DNA of 64,000 nucleotides from Bisporella sp. PMI_857 (Eukaryota; Ascomycota; Leotiomycetes; Helotiales; Helotiaceae): the NCBI GenBank assembly GCA_021307315.1, contig JAJSPD010000056.1:124001-188000 (forward strand). The letters run 5' to 3'. Positions 12,698-23,532 of this stretch are shown here, in pieces. The position numbers and the translations under genes were made by a program. Numbering within the stretch: the stretch's first letter is position 1; every line of letters starts with the position of its first letter. The notes under the pieces are model-generated. The model was not told where the DNA came from, searched no databases, and was given only the letters and a program-made list of their open reading frames with translations.

Positions 12698-13396
12698 GTT
12701 TCCAAGGAAGTCGGCCTACCCGTAATCAATGATACCCTGTTACAGAATAATTTAATTAGGTAATGAACCAATGGAGAATAAAGAGTAAAGTCATGTAGAC
12801 TTTCGAAAGATACTTGTACTTCGTATCAATCTGCTTTGTTGACCACATTCAATATGCTGATTACACAATCACGAATTTAGTCCTGTTTATACTTGTGTTA
12901 CAAATTTTCCCATAGCTACAGGGCTCGGTCTAACAGTAGTTCCGGGAATCATGATTAATAATCAATAATAAATTAAAATATTTGTCAGCCCCAAACCTAC
13001 TTCACCTAGCTTACTAAATCCCCTTTTTAGGGAGAGGTCGGGGAGTATATACAGCGTAAATTTATCATTGCAAGGAAAGAGGGAGTTAGGCATGTTTCAA
13101 GCTACACGAATCCACGCCATGCTAATGGCGCAGGATTATGCCGGCAATAATCCTGTAAAGTCAATATTGAGGCGGCAAGAATGCAAAGGGCTTTGTATTC
13201 AGAGTTCCATACCATCTAGAGCCTTGTATCATTCCTCACATCAACCTTAATTTCACAACAATTCCTACCTCCCCAGGGAGTAATCCCCTGTCACGTCACA
13301 TTTCCTCCATCGTTGTCGTGTTGCGATAAGTCCTCATACAACATAAAAGCTCTTTTTGCAAATCGAGCCCTCATCTCTCGGGTCATTCACTTGAGT
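12698..13396. other. Divergent intergenic region before the toxD-like gene
   Basis: Contains both promoters. The reading frame of the downstream reductase stays open upstream of its first ATG to at least 13277, directly after a CCTCCCCAG acceptor-like site, so a short 5' exon may lie here. No other gene is seen. Confidence 0.4.
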
Positions 13397-14419
13397 ATGG
13401 GACGGCAAATTGGTCAAGGAAGTGAAATCAAAGAGATTCCTATCCCGATTATCTCAGACCAAGATATCCTCGTCAAGATTCATGCGGTGGCCCTGAACCC
13501 GATTGATCGCAAATACATTGATCTGCTCTCCCCGAAAGGTAGCAGAATCGGCTGCGATTATGCTGGAACGGTAACAAAAGTGGGAAAGAGTGCGAAGGGA
13601 AGCTGGAAAGTTGGAGACCGTGTCGCTGGCATGGTCCACGGAGGCATAAGTCCTGATGTCGGGTCTTTCGCCGAGTATATTAAAATAGAGGGAGACCTTG
13701 CATGGAAGGTACCTGAAGAAATCACAGATGCCGCAGCAGCAACTTATGGTATCTCACCAGCGACCGCAATGCTCGCCTTGAACACCCATCTAGGTGTTCC
13801 TTTTCCGGATAATGCAGCTACTGTTGCTAGCCCTACACCTTCCATTCTCATCTACTCCGGTTCGACTACTGTAGGCATAGCTGCTATACAATGGGCCAAA
13901 GCTGCTGGATACCGAGTTGTTACGACAGCATCACCGCATTCATTCGATCTGGTAAAAAGCTACGGCGCTGACGCTGTTTTCAATTATCGCTCGCCCACGG
14001 CGGTAAAAGACATCACCAGCGAGTTTCCAAATATCGCGCTTGCTCTGGACTGTATCTCTGAGGGACCTTCCACTCATTTCTGCGCCGAGGTATTAGCAAA
14101 AGAAGGCGGCAAAGTAGTTACCCTCTTGGACAACGGGAAGCCAAAAATACCAAATGTGACTTATGAGTTCATTGTCATCTTCACCGTTTTCGCCGAAGAA
14201 TTTGCCTGGTTGCCCCCAATCGGCCCCAAGTTTCCTGCGAACCCATCCGACCGTAACGCATTAGTCCAGTTCTACGCAAATCTACCGTCCTTCCTGGACA
14301 GGATTAAGCCGCCACCTATTCAACTCGTGGACGGTGGATTTAATGGAATTCTTAAAGGATTAGATCAACTTCGGGAAGGAAAGGTGTCGGGGAAGAAATT
14401 AGTAGTGAAGCTACAATAA
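13397..14419 (+). CDS. Medium-chain reductase, toxD/trans-enoyl-reductase-like
   Basis: From the first in-frame ATG (13397) 340 residues follow without interruption. The family pattern is clear: EIPIP...DILVKIHAVALNPIDRKY, GCDYAGTV, GDRVAGMVHGG, an IYSGSTTVGIAAIQWAK Rossmann segment and a C-terminal LDQLREGKVSGKKLVV. Zinc ligands of true alcohol dehydrogenases are absent, as in zinc-free enoyl reductases and quinone reductases. Usual family members begin with a strand (xxKAL...) that is encoded here upstream of the ATG (NIKAL at about 13331-13345). The true start is therefore probably on an unrecognised short upstream exon ending before 13277, and the annotated N-terminus may be about 30-40 residues short. 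A paralogue lies at 23.5-24.8 kb. In clusters such proteins act as trans enoyl reductases for PKSs, but no PKS is present. Confidence 0.82.
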   Translation: MGRQIGQGSEIKEIPIPIISDQDILVKIHAVALNPIDRKYIDLLSPKGSRIGCDYAGTVTKVGKSAKGSWKVGDRVAGMVHGGISPDVGSFAEYIKIEGDLAWKVPEEITDAAAATYGISPATAMLALNTHLGVPFPDNAATVASPTPSILIYSGSTTVGIAAIQWAKAAGYRVVTTASPHSFDLVKSYGADAVFNYRSPTAVKDITSEFPNIALALDCISEGPSTHFCAEVLAKEGGKVVTLLDNGKPKIPNVTYEFIVIFTVFAEEFAWLPPIGPKFPANPSDRNALVQFYANLPSFLDRIKPPPIQLVDGGFNGILKGLDQLREGKVSGKKLVVKLQ

Positions 14420-15267
14420 CTCCATGCTATAATTTAAGGTGCCTCTGTATATTGTGCGCAACTCTCAATTTCCGATTGTTGTAGATTTGGTCAACGACTC
14501 CGACAGTTGCGTTATAAAACTTTGTAAATAGACTAGACCTTTATTGAATTTAAGTAATTTTCATGACTAGATCCTCCTATGCCAGTAGGCTGGGAACCCT
14601 ATTTCGGGCTAGCTATTCCTTGGCTTTTTACCCTATTTGATTAATAGACTATACAATTAGTCTAGCACACACCGTATAGTTTGACACCATCTCTCTTCCT
14701 TGCGTAAGAACGCATCTGCCACAATAGAAGCCTTTGGCCAGTCATCCTCGCCAGCGCATACTTGGCATTTATCTAGCTATCCCTGTTTATGTTCTTCCGC
14801 ACCATTTTCTCCACCAGTCGTTAAGGGTTGAGGCTAAGGTTCAGCTCGGGGGCGATGAGTAATCAAATATATCTGCAATCAAAGTAGCCCCGCTTAAAGT
14901 AACTACTACTAATGGCTTCGCGAGTCATTTTTATTTAAGTTTAAGGATGAGAAATTACAATATTTCAGAAGTTATGGCGTGTGCAAAGCCGCAGCAGTAG
15001 TACAAGGGACGGCGAAAATATTGTACCGGTAAACCTTAATTGCTTTGTAACTAACCGAAAGGTATTTCCATAGTGGGGAGGCTCTATGCACATTTTGTCA
15101 AACTTCTGACCTTTGCGGAGAAAATGCTTGTTTTGATAATACTATTTAACGGAATTTTTGCAGCTTACAAGTACCAACTAAGAAGTATGTAAAGGGCTGC
15201 ACTACCTATTGCCAACCTACCATCATCCTTTTACTATCATCGACGGCCAGTGTCTATTGTGTCTAAA
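14420..15267. other. Intergenic spacer
   Basis: No supportable gene in about 850 bp. AT-rich, without obvious repeats. Confidence 0.4.
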
Positions 15268-15747
15268 ATGCATATTCTTAGCTACACATTTGTAATGAAT
15301 GCATTAGTCATCCTTAAGAGTGTGACTGCTTCTGCTGAGCCTACAAAATTCGCGCCAGAAAACTGCCCTCCTCGTCCCGCCACTCAATGGCTACAAAATC
15401 GTATTTTCGAAGATTTCCTCCAGAAGTTTTACGTCGAAAAGAATGCCACAGCTGCGATACTCGATCATATGTCAGAGCAATATATCCAACATAACCCATA
15501 TGCCCTCAGTGGACGTCAAAATGCCACTGAGTACGTTGGGCCCATTCTCCAAATCGCAAACTTTACAATTGCCCACCAAGGATACAGTAACAATATCGGC
15601 TGGGTGCACACCAAGATGACGATTCCAGGCGCCCCAATTACTGCGGTTGTAGATATCTTTAGATTCGAGGGAACCTGTATCATGGAGCATTGGGATGTGG
15701 CTACGCAACTTCCTGCTGATGCTACAAACCCACTAGCACTGTTTTGA
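15268..15747 (+). CDS. Secreted SnoaL-like (NTF2-fold) protein
   Basis: Single exon, 159 residues from ATG 15268; the frame is open a few codons upstream, but only with a GTG. The N-terminus (about residues 1-23) is a hydrophobic leader ending TASAEP, a likely signal peptide. The rest matches the SnoaL-like pattern: DFLQKFYVEKN, YIQHNP, a central strand with GWVHTKM, and the ending FRFEGTCIMEHWDVATQLP. SnoaL-type NTF2 folds include polyketide cyclases and aldol-condensation-type enzymes, but most secreted fungal relatives are uncharacterised. The cavity-lining histidines and acidic residues (QHNP, EHWD) are kept. Function beyond the fold is not assignable. Confidence 0.85.
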   Translation: MHILSYTFVMNALVILKSVTASAEPTKFAPENCPPRPATQWLQNRIFEDFLQKFYVEKNATAAILDHMSEQYIQHNPYALSGRQNATEYVGPILQIANFTIAHQGYSNNIGWVHTKMTIPGAPITAVVDIFRFEGTCIMEHWDVATQLPADATNPLALF

Positions 15748-16389
15748 TAGGTTGGGTAAAGCATAGCATCATCTTCAAGAAGAACAGAGTTTAGACGGAG
15801 ATGAGGGAATAGACTAGTTAACAAGTAGAGATGAAGGTCAGAGCACTTTTATGGGTTGCTTGATAAGGATATTTAGGGCATCTTTTAAACTCTGTACATG
15901 TCGTGGTAAAATAATATTCTCTGGTGTGATAGCACAGATTGGCTTTGTATTATAATTGATAAGAATGTATTTGAGAATTTTCCTGGCCAATTTAAAACAA
16001 TATAATTTTACGGTTCTCTAACCGAGAATGAAAGATACGCAATATCTAAGGTTGGTCTGAATAGAAGTAGGTGTATCGTGTATACAATTGTAGTCCCGAT
16101 AACCAGTATAGCTGAATACTATTTAAGTTGAGCACGAAGCTCTTATTGGGCTAGATTTAAAGGACCCATTGTGCAGAGTGTCAAGGGCTCAATCGCCTGT
16201 TTTCAACATGCGTAGATGGCAATAAAATTATGGTACGAGAAAGATTAGAAAGCTTTGCTCAAACACACCTAGATACACCCGCACCTGTCTTAGACTCTCT
16301 ACATGCATATCAAAATCCCTAATTCAGCCACAGCAACTACAATGTTCTAGTTTTGGTGGAGATTCTTCTGAGTCGCGACGGCGTAGCCA
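15748..16389. other. Intergenic spacer
   Basis: AT-rich 3' region of the SnoaL-like gene. No gene supported. Confidence 0.4.
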
Positions 16390-18460
16390 TGTCTGAATTT
16401 GAATTGCTCAAGCTAACACATCGGTGGTGTCTAAAAAATAATAGCAGTCTGGTGGAGTTCCTGCACCTATATGATGTAAAATTTTTGACATCAAAAGAGA
16501 AAGCCTAGACTGTGGATCAGCTACCACTAACTATCGAATTTAGATATATCTTCAATGCTCTATGTCAGTCCAACATCATCCTAAGTTAAAGTCGTTTAGG
16601 TTGGATTACCAAGGCTTGAAGTAGAAATGTGTTTATGATTCGTCTCAGGATCGACTTGCAACGTTCCTCGATACAGCAGCTAGAATTCTTGAGCTATTTC
16701 ATCTGAAGCTTGCCATCATCCGAGTCGATGAATTTGAGCTTGGCAATATATATGCCTCAGAAATTCGATGGGAGGTCAAAAATATCTTGTCGATGACCGA
16801 GTCCGTCCGTAAATATCTCTCCTGGAAACTATACTCAGTATATGCGCTAGGCAAATCACCTCAGGCCGGATCAGTCCCATGTGTCACTTTCGCCCTCTAC
16901 TCCAATATTTCGAGGATTGCTCATGGGAACTTTAAAAATACAGTTTCTTTCGTCACTTCACAAACCACGTTTGATATTATGCGCAGTCTAGCTATAGAAC
17001 CAGAGATCTGTTGTCATATATCGGATCAAGCATTAAGAAATACATACCAGGTTCAAAAGTCGCCAACTAGGCTATCACGATACATTGCCCGAAGGACTTT
17101 AAACACGAGCCAGAATCAAGCTGTCCATGTAGCCCTCTTTTACACGCTGACTTGCTGGTGGGGACTACCGGGAACTGGAAAGACGCACACTATTGTGGAG
17201 ATCATAAAGCTACTCTAGATGCATCCTAGCGTTACGAGAATTCTTGCGAATGCATCTATTCACAATGCTGTAGATAATGTAATAAGGAAGTACTTGGCAG
17301 AAGTAACGAGAGAGCAGCCAGAAGTGACAAGCACGAGGGTAGTTCGTATCTCAACTGATGTAAGTCCATCGCCGAACCCGTTGTAGTCATATCTTACCTC
17401 CTTAAATACATAAAGTCTCTGAAAATCTGAAGAGATTTACATGTAATGCAATAGCCGGGAAAGAAATTTGCACCAGCCATGTCGTGCTTAAAAAAGCTCG
17501 CGAGCATATCAGAAAAAGTAAACTGGTTTTCGCAGTCTGCATTGGAGCTGGTATGGGAATTCTTTGTTCAGAGCTTTTTAACACGATGATCATCGATGAA
17601 ACTTCTCAACTAACTGAGCCTGCATCTCTTGTGCCACTTGTCAAGAGTTGTAAAGGAGTGATCCTTGTCGGGGATCACGCTCAATTTAGCGCTACCGTCC
17701 AACAGCATGCTATCCTTCAACAAGTTGATTATTTCTGTTTTCGAAAGATTATATAAGCAAAAGGCTCAAAATAAATCCAAAACAACAAACTACAACTCGA
17801 TTGCCAAGGCTATGTTAATATCCAGTACCGTATGCGCGAGTCTACTTGCACATTTAGTTCTAATTAGTCCTATGAACGTAACTTTCGAACAGGTCTTGCC
17901 AACAGCTCGAAATTCTTCTCTTGTCGAAGCTTCCATGGCTTTCACCTACTGCAATAGCAGCGAAGGAAAAGAAAATGGTCTTTGTAGAGTGTTCGATATC
18001 TGAAGGCTTTGGACGGCCGTCAAAAAGTAGCGAAGGACAAGTCACGATGTGCTACAAAATCTGCGCTCTGCTCTGTACACAACCAGCACACGAGATGGCG
18101 CGCTTGTGGTAGACTTGTCGAAAGATCAATTCGTTGCTGTGTTGCTCCCTAAAGTTGCCAAGTTGAATTTCCGAAAACGCGTCTCTTCTAATTTTCAAAT
18201 GTCGAGGTCTTTAGCATTGATGGGTTCCAAGGTAGGAAAGCAGATATTATCGTGTTCGTGACCGTTCAGTGTAACGCTCACAATGAGATTGGGTTATTAA
18301 AGGATCTCCGAAGAATCAATGTTGCGTTAACCTAGGGCAGCAGAGCTGGAGTGGTTATCATTGGGAATCGTGCAACACCTACGATGGGGGCTGCAATTCT
18401 TACAAGCACGGCTGTGTGGCACCGGCTCTTAGCTGACCTGATAGAGGTTGTTATAACACG
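16390..18460 (+). pseudogene. Broken SF1 RNA/DNA helicase (Upf1/SMUBP2/ZNFX1-like)
   Basis: Helicase motifs occur in order on the plus strand but in different frames with several stops. Motif I GLPGTGKTHT is at about 17161-17190, motif II with IIDETSQLTEP at about 17587-17619 (DExxQ type, as in Upf1-like helicases), motif III ILVGDHAQ near 17661-17684, motif V DGFQGRKADIIVF near 18219-18257, and motif VI context RRINVALT followed by a TAG near 18335 where the conserved arginine is expected. Downstream VVIIGN is the normal continuation. Upstream, about 16390-17160, helical coding-like text also carries stops. No intron model that I tried joins the pieces, so this is a relic rather than a multi-exon gene. 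The parent role would be ATP-dependent unwinding; ZNFX1-like members act in RNA silencing pathways. Confidence 0.75.
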
Positions 18461-20731
18461 AAGCATAATCTGAATAAGGTCGGGTAATCCTTTTATTTAA
18501 GGTGCAGGAAAGTTCGATTATGAGGGTCCATCTAGTATTTGTTCCCACATCGCTTGTAAGTATTATTCGTTAGTTGTTAAATGACAGATTTGCGCTCCGA
18601 CATTTCGGACTTAGTGAGTTGCCTAATTGAGTTTGAAATCTGTTTTCTTCCGTGCCTTTTGACAAGATGCTCAGGTAAAGCATATGCACGAAATATTTCA
18701 AAGATCTATCAAGGTTTTCAGGTGGCCAGGCAATGACCCTATAGGATATACTGGCAGAACATTGTCGCTTTATTTGGCTGCTACTTGTTTTGTTCAGTCG
18801 GTTGGGGAATTGATCAAGAAGCCTTTAAATTACGATATCCCAGTTACTAACATTAATATGATCAATATATATGATGAATGACGGATTTGTGGAACGAAGG
18901 ATCTTCCAAACACATACGGATTTATCTGTTAACCACATCTAAGCCAGAGGTTCAGCGCAACGGGCCGCGTGACTTCATATTGTCTAGTCTATGACATCAC
19001 TCAGCAGGCTCGGGCTCGAGATAATCGATGATAGAACCGAATTACCAGCTTTGGCTGGCAAAGGTCTCGTACGAACTTTGCCACTAGAATGCTTTTGGTC
19101 CCTAAGAATCTCGCCGTACAGTACCATCCTATAAAAACGGGGTGAGAGCAATGGTATCCGCATGGAATATCCTTAAAGTAATTGAGCTTGCATTAAGACC
19201 CCAATACTCGGGAGCTTGCCTGGCTTACCTGGGTCCCTCAGTGGCATGAAGGACCATTTTCAAGGCTCTTGGAAGACGGAGTGATTTCATGTTTTCTCGA
19301 GATATGCCCCCCTTGATCCCAGGCGTTCTGCTCAACACAGTCGGCACTGTTTCTAGTCATCTGCCTTTCCACTCCTCTCCTATCTTGTCCTGGAATTATC
19401 CACTCAATTGGAGTCACACCAAGGGGAAGCCATCCTGTCCGTCTGTCTCCAATCCATCTGCCGTGCTGCCAAGAAGTCTGAATGCTTCATTTACGGTACG
19501 CTACTATTCTGTGCCGCTAAGCCAATCCTGTCTATACGAGCCGCCAAAGACCAATTGGGCACAGTGAAATGTAGTACAGGACAAGCAAAGTGATTTGCAT
19601 GTTTTTGCGGGATGTACCGCCAAATTACGGGGGATGGGGCGAAGCGCGCTTGTCATGCACGACAGTTTCCAAGAAAGGGGGCGAACGGAACAATACAGGC
19701 ACCCGCATTCCCTCTAAACCATTTTCTGCCACCAATGATTGAGGCTTCCGTAGAGCACGGACTCGCAAGATTCGATAGAAAGCTTAGAATTTCACACACC
19801 GCCTACTATAAGCATTAGGGAGAGGGGCGTAGAATAACAGAGGGAGGTGGCGGTGGTGTCATCCCTCGAAGTAAGAACGTGGGACGGGAAGAGGGAGTTC
19901 GTCTGAAGCAAACACTACTCTACTCCAGCCCCCTTGGCGGATATCAGACACGGTTTGGGTGTCGGACGATCTGCGCCAAAATGTTTCATGAAAGCTTATC
20001 GTTCGCTTGGATGCCTGTAATGCTTGGCAATATCAACTACCGACTGTAGCAGCTTACTTTACAATACTCTGTGCTTGTTCGAGCTAGTACGACCTATAGT
20101 GTAGCTTAAAACATTTAGTTGCTTAGTGTTGCATTAGTCTATGAATCGCATCTTTGCTATTGCTCGTATTACTACTTTCGGTTCAGTGAGTAAGTTGGCA
20201 GCTGTCATGTCAAAGAACCATTGCTGCTCAGTTTCAACTACCCGCGGCTATCCGCCCCAGCGGGCTGTTCCATTTAGATTTTAAATCCATTGAGTTGGGT
20301 CGAAAAGCCATAACTTAACTCATTGGGTGATGGGGAACTCATTAGATTGCCAAGACTTGTAATAGCCTCACAAAATATGAGGCAACTGGCCTTTTAACCT
20401 ACGGCTCTGCTTGCGTAGTCTAATTGCCAAAATGTAAGAGTTCAATTTGAGACGGCTTTCCCAAGCCTTGGCAACTCTGTGGGACTGTATTTCGACTTAT
20501 GCGTCTGGATCGTAGAGATCACGAGAACTCGGCTCGGCTCATGAGTTGGATTCGAAGGTCGAAACCCCGACCACCCATAGGGCCTTATCCGCAGTCTAGT
20601 TTCAATCAGTGCGTGTCGCATTAACCATAGAACCTCGATTATTTCCAAGCCGCTAAAGAAAGGTGAGATTTGAAGCTCGAGATGGACTGTCAAGGCGTGC
20701 TGGTCCAGATATCATGCTGGCATTGTAATAG
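18461..20731. other. Gene-free stretch between helicase relic and zincin gene
   Basis: About 2.3 kb with only short, pattern-free open frames. No transposon ends were recognised. The distal part is the promoter of the gene at 20816. Confidence 0.35.
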
Positions 20732-20739
20732 TATATATA
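20732..20739 (+). promoter_or_regulatory. TATA box of the zincin-defensin-like gene
   Basis: TATATATA about 80 bp upstream of the ATG at 20816, a usual position for a fungal TATA box. Confidence 0.45.
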
Positions 20740-20815
20740 CATACAGCTACCAACCGCAAGAGGTCACTCAATCACATCTCTCACCACCAGCATTCACCAA
20801 AGCTACTCATTCGCT

Positions 20816-23091
20816 ATGTTTACCTCATCCCTTTTACCTCTCAGCATTCTTGCCTCGTTGGCTCAGAGTCATCCCACATTCGCTATTCCCGCACAACTTA
20901 AACGCGACCTTGAAATTCATAGAAGAACCCTATCATCTACTTCAGTCGTTATTCCTCCGAGTGGATGGGGCTGCTCTGATTCTCAGATCGCTCAACTTAC
21001 ACAGGCTATAGCAGATGCCAAAGAGCTTGCTACTGCAGCTTCTCGAGCTTTAGGAGTAACTAGGGCAGAAAGATCAATAGCATACCAATTTTGGTTCGGG
21101 AGATGTGCGTTTCCATTAGCTGTTAAACAATCTGTGGGCTGACTCTTCTTAACGATAGCCAATGCCAACGCTGCTACAAGAAACGCCATTAAAACAAACA
21201 ATTATGATGCGCTGCTAGCAGATCTTGTTCCGCCAACAGACACAGTTTCTGTAGTAACATCAACTAGTTTTGATCCTACAGGGTACACCTTTGCATGTCC
21301 ATCTTCAACAACCATCTGCGCAACTCCTGACAATTATGCTTTCACGTATGAGAATGGAGCTAACGGCATCGCTGGTAATATTGTTGGCCTATGTCCCGGA
21401 TTCTTTCAACTTGCAAGTCAGGCGCAAATGATTACGAATTTTAATAGAGATGTCTTCACCCCTTCGCAAGGTTTTGCTATTTTGCATGAAGTGCAACATA
21501 CTACAGCTATTGTTGGTGCAGCAAGGAGGTGCAGTGATCAGAACGATGCTACTGGGGCCGGGTGTTACTCAAGCCAGTGGTACGTCTAGCAACCCTTTTC
21601 AGAATTAGTTCTTAACTTAAGATTAGCTGTTCATCTCTGCCCGATTCAAGGAAGATCTTGAATGCTCAAAACATGGCATTCTTTGCGGCCCAAATCCTAG
21701 CTGACCCGTCTTCTGGCTCTCCTACATCAAATGACGTGTGTGTCATCCAGAAGCGATCGAAGGTTTTCGGCGCGCCTACAGATCTATACGAGAGAGAAAG
21801 AGCGGCAGAATTGTTAAAGAGACAGGCACAGTCAAGCAGAGAACTACCTCTACCATCTACTTCGTCATCATTGTCTAGAACAATCTCTGCTTCAACCTTG
21901 CGAACATTGCCGACCTCCAGGACAGCAAACACATTGAGGTCGAGCCGTATAACATCAAGCAGTTCTACAGCTCAGCTACCAACCTCTGCCCAAGAACCAA
22001 CTACCTCAGTGTCTTCAACGCTGAAGTCTTCACTGTCGTCAACAAGATCAACATCAAACTCCCAGGCTACTACGCCAGTGCCTTCAACGCTGGAATCTTC
22101 GCCATCGTCAAGGTCAACGTCAAGCTCCAAGGCTCCACCCTCATCAGCACCACCGGTTCTGCCAACATCGAGCACAGCAGATTCCCCTCCGGCGACGATC
22201 ACATCACCCCCATTGAGGCAGCCGTCAAGTACATCTACAAGAGTTTCAACTTCTACAGATCCAGGTGTCAGCCCACCGCCAGTCGCCCCGGTTCCACCAC
22301 CTGCAGTCCCGCCTCCGGCCCCAGTCCCAGTTCCAGTCCCCCCACCAGGAAATGGCGGTGGTAACAATGGCGGAACTCAAAACCCAACGACTGCAACAAC
22401 ATCCAGCAACCCTACTACAACAAGGACAACAACAAGTACTAGTTCATCCTCTAGTGAACCTACAGCATCTTGTACATCGTCAGGGCAGTTTCCTACTGGC
22501 ACTGTAAGACCTACGGGAGTGGAAGGATTGACGGATGCTCAAGTAACTGAGATTTTGAATCAAGATGCTTCTCTAGCGGCTTCTCTAGCGGCTTCAGCTA
22601 CCAATACCGTTCCTCTAGTGTCTACGGCTACGGCTACGGCAAATCCGGGCCCTTCAGAAACGGCTACCGCCACTGCGACTCAAGATGCTTCAGGAACGGC
22701 TACCGTTGCTCCATCGCCAACTAGCACTAGTACTCCTGCAAATATTGTCAGTTCGGACATCTTGTGTGAAATCGGTAATTTAGATATATGCGATGTTAGT
22801 AGTGATGGATTGAGGCGCTGCTTAGCTCTGTAAGTTCTCAGCCATGGCCTTTTCCATACCTGCAAGAGTCCAACTTTTATCTTAGAAATAGCCCACCCTC
22901 AGACATTTGTCTCGCTACGTGCGACGCTGGGTCGTCATGTCCAGCCTCATGTACGGCGCAAGGATTTAGTTTTGGCTTGTGCTCGAATGGGTAGGTTTAC
23001 AATTTTTTAGTGAAAAATCAACGAACGCTAATTCCGTACCAGAAACAGCCCGTGTGTTTGCACAAATGTCGATTCTACCCAAGGGCAATGA
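20816..23091 (+). CDS. Secreted HExxH zincin-like protein with Ser/Thr/Pro stalk and C-terminal defensin-like CS-alpha-beta module
   Basis: Five exons, 20816..21104, 21159..21579, 21627..22829, 22886..22990 and 23043..23091, join in frame to 688 residues with introns of 47-55 nt and standard sites. Residues 1-23 are a signal peptide. A putative metallopeptidase domain follows, with HEVQH at residues 206-210 and paired cysteines; its end (KILNAQNMAFFAAQIL) is typical of fungal deuterolysin/HRXXH-like secreted peptidases. The third zinc ligand is not obvious. Then comes a long Ser/Thr/Pro stalk (about residues 275-615) with an imperfect roughly 66-nt repeat around 22010-22130. Exon 3 ends in a Cys-bearing segment. 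Exons 4-5 encode six cysteines spaced C-x5-C-x3-C-x9-C-x6-C-x-C with GLC before the fourth interval, which is the invertebrate-type defensin pattern including a gamma-core. Protease activity and antimicrobial activity are inferred, not shown. Confidence 0.82.
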
Positions 23092-23532
23092 AGTTTGTGA
23101 TATAATCTCCAACCAATCTAACCTTGATTCGGGTATATATATTAATCCTTTGTAATCACACAGGTGTTGGTTATTGCTTGTAAAATGCGTGTAAACGCTG
23201 GTTGGTTTTGTTTGTTTTTCTTTTTTAGCCCGCGTTCCTGTTTGGATTTATCTTGCATACTGCTGGAAAGTAAAGAAGGTATAAATAGAATTAGGAAATG
23301 TTGATATGGATCCAGATTTCTCCGATACTGCACTCTTTCCACAAGTTTAATAATGATGTTAAGTAAGAAGATTGTGTTGAACACGGTGCATTCTTATGTT
23401 AGCCATGGTGCTTCGGGATCGGTTAGACATTAAAGCTTATGCTGAAGTGGTTTAGTCCAGGATTGCTGGGCAATAAAGCCAGCTCTGGTCGAAGAGGTTC
23501 ATAAGGATAGTCTCAATATGACCAGCCAATTT
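23092..23532. other. Convergent 3' spacer
   Basis: AT-rich 3' region between the zincin gene and the second toxD-like gene. No gene supported. Confidence 0.4.

Noticed and set aside
21972..22367. 131-codon Gly-rich minus-strand frame
   Set aside because: Antisense shadow of the Ser/Thr/Pro stalk of the zincin-defensin-like gene.
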